A stretch of 64,000 bases of DNA. Source: Hymenobacter busanensis (GTDB lineage: Bacteria > Bacteroidota > Bacteroidia > Cytophagales > Hymenobacteraceae). Location: NCBI RefSeq assembly GCF_008727865.1, contig NZ_VTWU01000007.1, positions 186,001-250,000 of the forward strand, in the 5' to 3' direction. This document shows positions 51,296 through 58,700 of the stretch, in pieces; position 1 is the stretch's first letter, and each line of letters opens with the position of its first letter. The notes beneath the pieces are model-generated. The model saw nothing but the letters and a program-made list of their open reading frames with translations, made no database searches and was not told the DNA's origin. The position numbers and the translations under genes are program-made.

Positions 51296-51303
51296 TACTT
51301 TTG
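51296..51303 (+). promoter_or_regulatory. -7 box TACTTTTG for the epimerase gene
   Basis: A perfect TAnnTTTG match in the 163-bp divergent region between iscS and the epimerase gene, 68 bp before the ATG. The iscS box TACCTTTA lies at 51238-51245 on the other strand. Confidence 0.55.
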
Positions 51304-51370
51304 CTGCACAAAAGTAGACACAATCTAAACAACGTTGGTGCAGGAGCCCCAGCGACTTTTTCCACCGCGC

Positions 51371-51796
51371 ATGTTTACCAACCTCGAACACCTCGGCCTG
51401 GCCGTGCAGGACCTCGAAGAGGCTACCAAGCTCTACACCATCTTGCTGGGCATGGAGCCTTACAAGCGCGAAAGCGTAGCCAGCGAGGGGGTCGATACGG
51501 TGTTTTTCAAAGTGGGCGGCTCGAAGATTGAGCTGCTCGGTGGCACTACCCCCGACAGCGCCATTACCAAGTTCGTGGCCAAGAAAGGGGAGGGCATCCA
51601 CCACGTCGCGTTCGAAGTAGCCGACATACGGGCCACCATGGCGCGGCTGCGGGAACAGGGCTTCACGCTGCTCAACGAAGAGCCCAAGCGCGGCGCCGAT
51701 AACAAACTGGTGTGTTTCGTGCACCCGAAGAGTGCCCACGGCGTGCTGGTGGAACTGTGTCAGGAAATGTCGTCGCCGGATTTGGACGTGGAGTAA
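51371..51796 (+). CDS. mce: Methylmalonyl-CoA epimerase (141 aa)
   Basis: A vicinal-oxygen-chelate enzyme that interconverts (2R)- and (2S)-methylmalonyl-CoA in propionate metabolism. Metal-ligand regions are NLEHLGLAVQDLEEATKLY, KGEGIHHVAFEVADI and AHGVLVELCQ; FFKVGGSKIELLG is also family-typical. Length is normal. The ATG at 51371 is chosen because the 12 residues from the upstream start are proline-rich and not family-like. The mutase genes are not in the window. A terminator follows. Confidence 0.93.
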   Translation: MFTNLEHLGLAVQDLEEATKLYTILLGMEPYKRESVASEGVDTVFFKVGGSKIELLGGTTPDSAITKFVAKKGEGIHHVAFEVADIRATMARLREQGFTLLNEEPKRGADNKLVCFVHPKSAHGVLVELCQEMSSPDLDVE

Positions 51797-51830
51797 GCTC
51801 CGCAAGGATTCCTGTTCGTCAGCAGGCAAT

Positions 51831-51864
51831 AAAAAAGGGCCGAACAAACGTTCGGCCCTTTTTT
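51831..51864. terminator. Bidirectional terminator between mce and the GEVED protein
   Basis: AAAAAAGGGCCGAAC and GTTCGGCCCTTTTTT pair around AAAC, with T-runs on both strands, between two convergent genes. Confidence 0.92.
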
Positions 51865-51882
51865 GATGGAATGCGGAGTGGC

Positions 51883-54800
51883 TTAGTCAAGCACTACCTG
51901 ACGGGTAATCAGCTCCTGCCCAACTTGCAGGCGGAGCGTGTATACACCGCGGCTCAGGCCGGTGGTCGAAAGCTTCTGCTCCGCAGCGCCGTTCACCAAC
52001 GTCAGACCCTGGGTGCGTACCACCTGGCCCAGCGCATTGATGAGGACGGCGTTGCCGCTGCGGGCCGAGCCTGCACCGCTGATGCGTACCGAAACCGAGC
52101 CCGAGTTGGTGGGGTTGGGGAACACGTCGACCGAGCCGACGGCCAGCTCGTGGCGAGCGGCCAGCACGGCCGAGCTGATGGTGAAGGCGCCCTGGGTGTC
52201 GGCGTTGCCGAAGCCCGAGACGGCCACGTAGTAGGTCGTGCCCGCCGTCAGGCCGGCGAAGGAGACCGTGCCCACCGACTGGTTGGTGGCCGCGGCGCGG
52301 CAGCCCACCTGCTGGAAGCCGGTCGAGCACGTGGCGGCCGTGTAGAGGCGCACCATGCCCGTGGCCGCGCCCGTCAGCGTCAGGCTCAGGCCCGTGGCGC
52401 CGGCCGGCACCGTCACCGTGTACCACACGTCGCGCGGCGCGTTGGCCGGCGAGCAGGCCGGCAGCTGCGCCGGGATGCCGCCCACCGTCGTGGCCGTGGC
52501 CCCGGCGTTGTTGCTCTGCACCACCGACCCGAGGGCCAGCGCAGGCGCGCCACAAGGATCATCGTTCAGTGCCGGTGCGGCGCTGGTGCGGAAGCAGAAG
52601 GGACCGGCAGCAGCACTGGTGCTGGCCGAACCCGGGGCGCATACCTGCTTCACGTAGAAGCAGTAGTTGGTGTTGGCTGCAAGGTTCGAAATGGTCGTCG
52701 TGGTGCCCGTCAGGCCCGACACCACGGTGCCGGTACCTTGGGTGAAGCCCGAAATACCGTATTCGATACTGAAGGTTACCGTTGAGCCGCTGGTACCAGC
52801 CCACTCAAGCAGTGCCGACGAGCTGGTGATGCCCGTAGCGCCCAAAGCCGTGGGCACGGGGCAAGCGCCGGTCGAAATAGTTATCGGACCAGCATTGCCC
52901 GACTTGGAAGTTGGGCTGCACACTTGCCGAACGTAAGCCTGGTAGGTTACGCCCTGGATCAGACCGGTGATGGTAGTGGAGGTGCCGGTAACCGGAATGG
53001 TGGTGCCGGTGCCCAGCGTGAAGCCCGACGGGCCGTACTCTACTTCGTAGGTACCCGTGCCAGCCGAAGCCCAGCTGATTTGAGCCGACGAACCGCTGAT
53101 GGTGCCCAGTGCAAGGTTGGTGGGCGACAAGCAACCCGAAGTGGTTTCGAGGCGCACGTTGTCGATGCCGATATCGGTGCTGCCGAAATCGGCGCGTCCG
53201 CGGAAACGAATGACGGCTGTAGCCGACGTGGTGATGATGTTTACCGCTTGGCTCTGGAAAGCTTGCGCAACCGTACCGCTTACGCCCAGGCGCAACAGGG
53301 CCGGGCCAAAGGTGGCGCCGCCGTCGGTGGAGAGGTGAACCGTCACCGAGTCGGTGCCCGACGTGTTGATGTAGTCGAAGGTGAGGCGCTTGGGGCCGGC
53401 CGCGCTCAGGTTGGCGTACAGGTCGAGGGTACCAACGGTACCGCTGGTGCCGTAGGAGCCGTGGAAACGGGCCGAGTGCGCGCTGCCGGTAGCGCCGGTG
53501 GGCGTGTAAGCTCCAAACGTGGGGCTGGTCCAGCCAGCCGAAGCACCGTCGTCGTCGCGGCGCCAAGAGGCGTCTACATCGGTCGGCGACGGGGTGTTGC
53601 GCCAGCTCAGGCTGGGCAGGTCGCGGGTAGCGCAGCCGTCGACCCAGTTGCTTTCAAACGTCTCGGTAACCGGCAGGGTCGCGTAGGTAGGCCCGTTGAG
53701 CGCCACGGTTACAGCTGCCGAAGTAGCCGATTGGCCCGAGCAGGTCAGGATAGCGCGGAAGTACGTGGTGGCCGTCAGTACGGGCGTGGTGTAGGTGGAG
53801 CTGGTGGCGCCGGTGATGTTGGTGTAGGTGGTGCCGTTGCTCGACTGCTGCCACTGGTACGTCAGGCCCGTGCCGAACGACGCGCCTTGCAGGCCCACGG
53901 TTACGGAAGTAGGCGTGCAGAAGCTGGTGTTGCTGGCCGTGGCCGTGCCGGCGGTGGGCGGCGCGGTGCACGGAGCAGCCGGTGCAATCGTGATGATGTA
54001 ATCTTCGGCCTCACCCGAGCCAAACGAGGTGCACGCGTCGCCCGCGCCGTTGGGGTTAAGGGCCGAACGCGAACGAATGCGCAAGCCGGTTTGGCCCGTC
54101 GACGCACCGGCCGGTACCGTAATGGCTACCGTAGCGGGTTGGTTGGCGGTGGAGGAGGTGGTTACCTGCGTCCACTCCGAAGCTTCGAACGTGCCGTTCT
54201 GGTTGTAGTCGACCCACACCGAAATGATGGCCGACGCGGCCGTCGTTACGCTCAGCTGGTAGGTAGAACCGGGCGAAAGGGTGCCCGTGGTGCTGCCCGA
54301 AGCCGGGTACGAAGTGTAGCTGCTGCCGTTGGACGAGTTACAGGTGGTGCTGGCGTTGTTGAGCGAGGTGTTGGCAATGGTTACCCGGGTAATGTCGGCC
54401 GTGCCGCACCAGTCGCCCAGGTTGGTATTGCAGTAAGCAAACGTGCCGCTGGTCGTAAACTGGTTAACCGTGCAGCCGGTGGCCACCCCGTTGGCGTTAC
54501 GGGGCACAATCTGGTAGTAGTAGGTGGTGTTGGCAGCCAGCGCGGTAGGCGTGTAGGTAGTGCCCACTTGGTTGGCCGATACCAGCGGCGGCGTGGCCGT
54601 GGTGCCGAAGTACACATCGTAGCCAGAGGGGAAACCGCCGCCGCTAGCCCACGAGATGGTAACCGGGCGGGGCAGGCCGGTGGCGTTGTTGGCCGGCGAC
54701 AGGTTGGTCACGCAGCTGGGCACCGTGGTGTTCAGGCCAATCTGCACATTGTCTACCCCTACGTCGGTGGTGCTGAAGTCGGAGCGGGCACGCAGGCGGA

Positions 54801-56139
54801 TAACGGCCGTGGCTGAAGTGGTAGCGGGCAAGGTAACCGTGCGGTTGGTCCAGGTCGCAGCCGTGGTCACGCGCAACAGGGCCGGGCCAAACGTTACGCC
54901 GCCATCGGTGGAGAGGTGCACCGTGAGGGTGTCCGAACCGGAGGTGTTGATGTGGTCGAACGTCAGCACTTTGGCGCCAGGGGTGCTCAGGTTGACGTAC
55001 AGATCGAGGAAGCCGATGGTACCCGTGCTTGCGTTGTAGGTGTGGAAACGGGCCGAGTGGGCACTGCCCGCGGCACCGGCCGGGGTATAAGCCCCCAGCG
55101 TCGGGCTGAGCCAGCCAGCCGAAGTGCCGTCGTCGTCGCGGCGCCAGGAGGCGTCCGCGTCGGTCGGCGAGGGGGTGCCGCGCCAGCTGTTGTTGGGCGC
55201 GTCGCGGGTGGCGCAAGCGTTAATCCAAGCGCTTTCAAACGTTTCATTGACGGGCAGGGTCGCGTAGGTAGGCGCAGAGCGCGTTACGGTCACGGCCGCG
55301 GAAGTAGCCGATTGGCCCGAGCAGGTCAGGACCGCACGGAAGTACGTGGTGGCCGACAACGCCGGGGTGGTGTAGGTGGAGCTGGTGGCGCCGGTGATGT
55401 TGGTGTAGGTGGTGCCGTTGCTCGACTGCTGCCACTGGTACGTCAGGCCCGTGCCGAACGACGCGCCTTGCAGGCCAAGGATAACGGCCGTTGGAGCACA
55501 AATGCTGGTAACACTAGCCGTGGCCGTGCCGGCCGTGGGCGGCGCGGTGCACGGCGCCGCCGGTGCGATGTTGACTACATAGTCTTCGGTTTCACCCGAG
55601 CCCATGGAAGTGCAGGCATCGGTAGCGGCATTGGGGTTGCCTGCCGAGCGGGAACGAATGCGCATCCGCGTGAGGCCGGTGGTAGCTGCGGCGGGCACCG
55701 TAACAGCTACTGTAGCGGGTTGGTTGGCGGTAGAAGAGGTGGTTACCTGCGTCCACTCCGAAGCTTCGAACGTGCCGTTCTGGTTGGCGTCGAGCCACAC
55801 CGAAATGATGGCCGACGCGGCTGTCGTTACGCTCAGCTGGTAGGTAACGCCCGGCGACAACGTGGCCGTGGTGCTGCCCGTGGCCGGGTACAGCGTGTAC
55901 CCACTGCCGCCGGTGGAGGTACAGGTGGTGCCGGCGTTGTTGAGCGAGGTGTTGGCAATGGCAACGGTGGTAATGTCGGCCGTGCCGCACCAGTCGCCCA
56001 GGTTGGTATTGCAGTAGGTAGTAGGCTGGGCTACTGCCGTTCCCGCTGCGAGCAACAGCAGGGCTGTCAGCCAGCCCCGCCAGCGCGGCGGGGATGTTAG
56101 TGCGGACCCAGAAGGAGAAACGCGTAAAGTGTGGGGCAT
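51883..56139 (-). CDS. Giant secreted GEVED/FnIII protein with T9SS type A sorting domain and internal duplication (1418 aa)
   Basis: The ATG at 56139 gives a signal ending LLLAAGTAVAQ. Two tandem modules of 527 residues follow. Each has a GEVED domain (YCNTNLGDWCGTADIT, SVWLDANQNGTFEASEWTQV and GSGETEDYVV or GSGEAEDYII), an Ig-like domain (TYQWQQSSNGTTYTNITGA) and a MAM-like region (DASWRRDDDGTSAGW, AHSARFHTYNASTG, VHLSTDGGVTFGPALLR). Three FnIII-like domains and a final beta domain (DVWYTVTVPAGATGLSLTLT) lead to the CTD (VDVFPNPTNSGSVSVRIS, LGQVVRTQGLTLVNG). It is a surface protein, possibly with glycan-binding modules. The modules share near-identical DNA tracts, indicating recent duplication or gene conversion. 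Confidence 0.92.
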   Translation of the reverse strand: MPHTLRVSPSGSALTSPPRWRGWLTALLLLAAGTAVAQPTTYCNTNLGDWCGTADITTVAIANTSLNNAGTTCTSTGGSGYTLYPATGSTTATLSPGVTYQLSVTTAASAIISVWLDANQNGTFEASEWTQVTTSSTANQPATVAVTVPAAATTGLTRMRIRSRSAGNPNAATDACTSMGSGETEDYVVNIAPAAPCTAPPTAGTATASVTSICAPTAVILGLQGASFGTGLTYQWQQSSNGTTYTNITGATSSTYTTPALSATTYFRAVLTCSGQSATSAAVTVTRSAPTYATLPVNETFESAWINACATRDAPNNSWRGTPSPTDADASWRRDDDGTSAGWLSPTLGAYTPAGAAGSAHSARFHTYNASTGTIGFLDLYVNLSTPGAKVLTFDHINTSGSDTLTVHLSTDGGVTFGPALLRVTTAATWTNRTVTLPATTSATAVIRLRARSDFSTTDVGVDNVQIGLNTTVPSCVTNLSPANNATGLPRPVTISWASGGGFPSGYDVYFGTTATPPLVSANQVGTTYTPTALAANTTYYYQIVPRNANGVATGCTVNQFTTSGTFAYCNTNLGDWCGTADITRVTIANTSLNNASTTCNSSNGSSYTSYPASGSTTGTLSPGSTYQLSVTTAASAIISVWVDYNQNGTFEASEWTQVTTSSTANQPATVAITVPAGASTGQTGLRIRSRSALNPNGAGDACTSFGSGEAEDYIITIAPAAPCTAPPTAGTATASNTSFCTPTSVTVGLQGASFGTGLTYQWQQSSNGTTYTNITGATSSTYTTPVLTATTYFRAILTCSGQSATSAAVTVALNGPTYATLPVTETFESNWVDGCATRDLPSLSWRNTPSPTDVDASWRRDDDGASAGWTSPTFGAYTPTGATGSAHSARFHGSYGTSGTVGTLDLYANLSAAGPKRLTFDYINTSGTDSVTVHLSTDGGATFGPALLRLGVSGTVAQAFQSQAVNIITTSATAVIRFRGRADFGSTDIGIDNVRLETTSGCLSPTNLALGTISGSSAQISWASAGTGTYEVEYGPSGFTLGTGTTIPVTGTSTTITGLIQGVTYQAYVRQVCSPTSKSGNAGPITISTGACPVPTALGATGITSSSALLEWAGTSGSTVTFSIEYGISGFTQGTGTVVSGLTGTTTTISNLAANTNYCFYVKQVCAPGSASTSAAAGPFCFRTSAAPALNDDPCGAPALALGSVVQSNNAGATATTVGGIPAQLPACSPANAPRDVWYTVTVPAGATGLSLTLTGAATGMVRLYTAATCSTGFQQVGCRAAATNQSVGTVSFAGLTAGTTYYVAVSGFGNADTQGAFTISSAVLAARHELAVGSVDVFPNPTNSGSVSVRISGAGSARSGNAVLINALGQVVRTQGLTLVNGAAEQKLSTTGLSRGVYTLRLQVGQELITRQVVLD

Positions 56140-56313
56140 ACTGTAAGGGCTGTGTGGGTGGAAAAAAGGTAAAAGATCTTGGTTGAGTGCTTTATTGTTC
56201 CTTAAAGAAAAGCACTTGCAAGCGGATGGCAAAAGTTGAGGTTAATATCTTACTAATTATTCTGGCTGAAGCCGTATACTCCAGCCGTTGGCCTTTTTTT
56301 GTTCGTCCATTTC

Positions 56314-56889
56314 ATGAAACACTTCCAGCAAGAAGTTGAAGCCGCCGTCGAAGCCCTGCTCCTGCAGCAGGTAATTCTGTACCCCACCGATACCGTGTGG
56401 GGACTGGGTTGCGACGCGGAGTCGCCGCGGGCGGTAGAGCGGATCTACCAACTCAAGCAGCGCCCGGCCAGCAAATCGTGCATTGTGCTGGTGGCCGACG
56501 AAGCCATGTTTGCCCGCTACGCTGCCGCCGTGCCCGCCAACCTGAGCGAGCTGCTGGCCGCTCAACAGCGCCCCACCACCTACGTAGTGCCCGCCAGCCG
56601 CTACGTAGCGGCCAACCTGCTGGCTGAGGACGGTACCGTGGGCCTGCGCATTGTGCGCGACGACGAGTTCTGCTTTAAAGTCCTGCGCCGTTTCGGGCAC
56701 GGGCTGGTTTCCACGTCGGCCAACGTCAGCGGGCAGCCCACGCCCGGTATTTATAAGGAGATAGAGCCGGTCATTGTGCGCGGTGCCGACCACGTGGTGG
56801 GCCTGCGCCAAGACGACGAAACGCGCGCCGCGCCCTCGCGGGTGGTGCGTGTGCTGCCCAACGGCCAGCTGGAGGTGCTGCGCGATTAG
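56314..56889 (+). CDS. tsaC: Sua5/YciO/YrdC family protein, probable L-threonylcarbamoyladenylate synthase (191 aa)
   Basis: The enzyme makes threonylcarbamoyl-AMP from Thr, bicarbonate and ATP for the t6A modification of ANN-decoding tRNAs. Family blocks are VILYPTDTVWGLGCDAESP, YQLKQRPASKSCIVLVAD, DGTVGLRIVRDDEFC and HGLVSTSANVSGQPTP (the STSAN motif). The length fits TsaC-like single-domain members rather than Sua5. The ATG at 56314 is preferred to a TTG at 56299. The second Lys/Arg of the usual KxR motif appears as KQR. YciO-type paralogues cannot be fully excluded. cca follows 80 bp later. Confidence 0.88.
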   Translation: MKHFQQEVEAAVEALLLQQVILYPTDTVWGLGCDAESPRAVERIYQLKQRPASKSCIVLVADEAMFARYAAAVPANLSELLAAQQRPTTYVVPASRYVAANLLAEDGTVGLRIVRDDEFCFKVLRRFGHGLVSTSANVSGQPTPGIYKEIEPVIVRGADHVVGLRQDDETRAAPSRVVRVLPNGQLEVLRD

Positions 56890-56936
56890 CGCCGGGCTAC
56901 ATGGCGCTGCGCTGCAACATACGCGCCCGTTCGCGC

Positions 56937-56944
56937 TACCTTTG
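56937..56944 (+). promoter_or_regulatory. -7 box TACCTTTG for cca
   Basis: A perfect TAnnTTTG element 25 bp before the ATG at 56970. Because it lies inside the longer in-frame ORF from 56901, it also supports 56970 as the true start. Confidence 0.6.
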
Positions 56945-56969
56945 CGGGCTCAACCACCTGCCTGCCCGC

Positions 56970-58403
56970 ATGAACCTGCCGCCCACGCTGCCCGATTTGC
57001 CGTTGTTTCGCACCATTGCCGATGCCGCCGCCGAGTTGAACTACCCGGCCTACGTCATCGGTGGTTACGTGCGCGACCTGGTGCTGGGTCGCCCGAGCAA
57101 GGACGTGGACGTGGTATGCGTGGGCGACGGAATTCGGCTGGCGCAAGCCGTGGGGCAGAAACTGCCGAATCGGCCGCGCGTGACGGTGTTCAAGAACTTC
57201 GGCACCGCCATGCTGCCTACGCCGGAGATTGAGCTGGAGTTTGTGGGAGCCCGGAAGGAGAGCTACCGCGCTGAAAGCCGCAAGCCGGAGGTAGAGGCCG
57301 GCACGCTGGAAGAAGACCTAGCCCGCCGTGACTTTACCATCAATGCCTTAGGCATCAGCCTGAACGCGCCGGATTTTGGTGCGCTGGTCGACCGCTACGA
57401 CGGTATTGGCGACTTGGAGCGCAAAACCATTCGCACCCCGCTCGACCCCGATATTACCTTCTCCGACGACCCGCTGCGCATGATGCGGGCCGTGCGCTTT
57501 GCCACGCAGCTGAACTTCGACATCGACCCCGACACGTTCGATGCCATCAGCCGCAACAAGGAGCGCATCAAGATTGTGTCGCAGGAGCGCATTACCGACG
57601 AGCTGAACAAGATCATCATGGCGCCAAAGCCGAGCTACGGCTTCAAGCTGCTGTTCAGCGCGGGGCTGCTGCCGCTCATCTTTCCCAAGATGGCTCAGCT
57701 GCAGGGCGTGGAAAAACGCGGGCAGCACGCGCACAAGGATAATTTCTACCACACCCTGCAGGTGCTCGACAACGTGGTAGCGGCCGGCGGCGACCTGTGG
57801 CTGCGCTGGGCGGCCATTCTGCACGACATTGCCAAGCCCGCCACCAAGCGCTTCGACCCCAAAGTGGGCTGGACCTTTCACGGCCACGAAGACCGCGGCG
57901 CCCGGTGGACCCCGCAAATCTTCACCGAGCTGAAACTGCCCCTGGGCGAAGAAATGCGCATGGTGCAGAAGCTGGTGAAGCTGCACCTGCGGCCCATTGC
58001 TTTGGTCAAGGAAACCGTTACCGATTCGGCCGTGCGCCGCCTGCTCTTCGAAGCCGGCGACGACATCGACCGCCTGATGCTGCTCTGCCGCGCCGACATT
58101 ACCAGCAAAGACCACCAGCGCGTGGCGCGTTACCTCACCAATTTCGGACGGGTGGAAGAGAAGCTGAAAGAGGTGGAAGAGAAGGACCACCTGCGCAACT
58201 TCAAGCCCGTCATTACCGGCGAGGTTATTATGCAGACGTTCGGCCTGTCGCCCTCCCGCACCGTGGGCGAGCTGAAAGAGGCATTGCTGGAAGCCATTCT
58301 CGACGGGAAAGTGCGCAACGAATACGAGGAAGCCTTTGGCCTATTGCTCGAGCTGGGTCGCCGCAAGGGTTTGGTGCCGCAGGCGGCCTCGGGCGTGGCA
58401 TAA
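56970..58403 (+). CDS. cca: CCA tRNA nucleotidyltransferase / poly(A) polymerase family with HD domain (477 aa)
   Basis: Class II nucleotidyltransferase that adds or repairs the 3' CCA end of tRNAs. The catalytic head has YVIGGYVRDLVLGRPSKDVD, EDLARRDFTINALGI and DDPLRMMRAVRFATQLNFDI. The middle has RITDELNKIIMAPKPSYGF. An HD-type region follows (DLWLRWAAILHDIAKPATKR, FHGHEDRGAR). Length fits the HD-containing bacterial group. Whether it is a full CCA-adding enzyme or one of a CC/A pair cannot be told. A terminator lies 48 bp downstream. Confidence 0.93.
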   Translation: MNLPPTLPDLPLFRTIADAAAELNYPAYVIGGYVRDLVLGRPSKDVDVVCVGDGIRLAQAVGQKLPNRPRVTVFKNFGTAMLPTPEIELEFVGARKESYRAESRKPEVEAGTLEEDLARRDFTINALGISLNAPDFGALVDRYDGIGDLERKTIRTPLDPDITFSDDPLRMMRAVRFATQLNFDIDPDTFDAISRNKERIKIVSQERITDELNKIIMAPKPSYGFKLLFSAGLLPLIFPKMAQLQGVEKRGQHAHKDNFYHTLQVLDNVVAAGGDLWLRWAAILHDIAKPATKRFDPKVGWTFHGHEDRGARWTPQIFTELKLPLGEEMRMVQKLVKLHLRPIALVKETVTDSAVRRLLFEAGDDIDRLMLLCRADITSKDHQRVARYLTNFGRVEEKLKEVEEKDHLRNFKPVITGEVIMQTFGLSPSRTVGELKEALLEAILDGKVRNEYEEAFGLLLELGRRKGLVPQAASGVA

Positions 58404-58450
58404 CACTGAAAGCCAGGCGCGGCTTTGAAAAGCAGCTGCCCCAACACAAG

Positions 58451-58477
58451 GAAGGCGCACCCACTGGGTGCGCCTTC
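58451..58477 (+). terminator. Terminator after cca
   Basis: GAAGGCGCACCCA and TGGGTGCGCCTTC pair around a single C, followed by TTTT. The remaining 220 bp to the convergent gene hold no recognisable element. Confidence 0.8.
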
Positions 58478-58700
58478 TTTTATGCAAACAACCTTTTTAG
58501 TATGCCGGAGTTCGGGAAAGCGGCTGGCGGCTTGTTGCAGCTCGGCCGGACAGCCCACTTTCCCGGGGTCAACCATTCACTCACCAAGTGACCCAAAACT
58601 CGTGGTACTGCATCATAGATGCGTTCCTGTAGACGGCAGTTGCTTGCTGGAAAATAGAAATTATTTAGGCCAAACGGGGGCTTAAGCCGGAATATATTTC

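Noticed and set aside
56901-58403. A 500-aa reading of cca
   Set aside because: A perfect -7 promoter box lies within the extra 23 codons, and the family-typical protein begins at the ATG at 56970.
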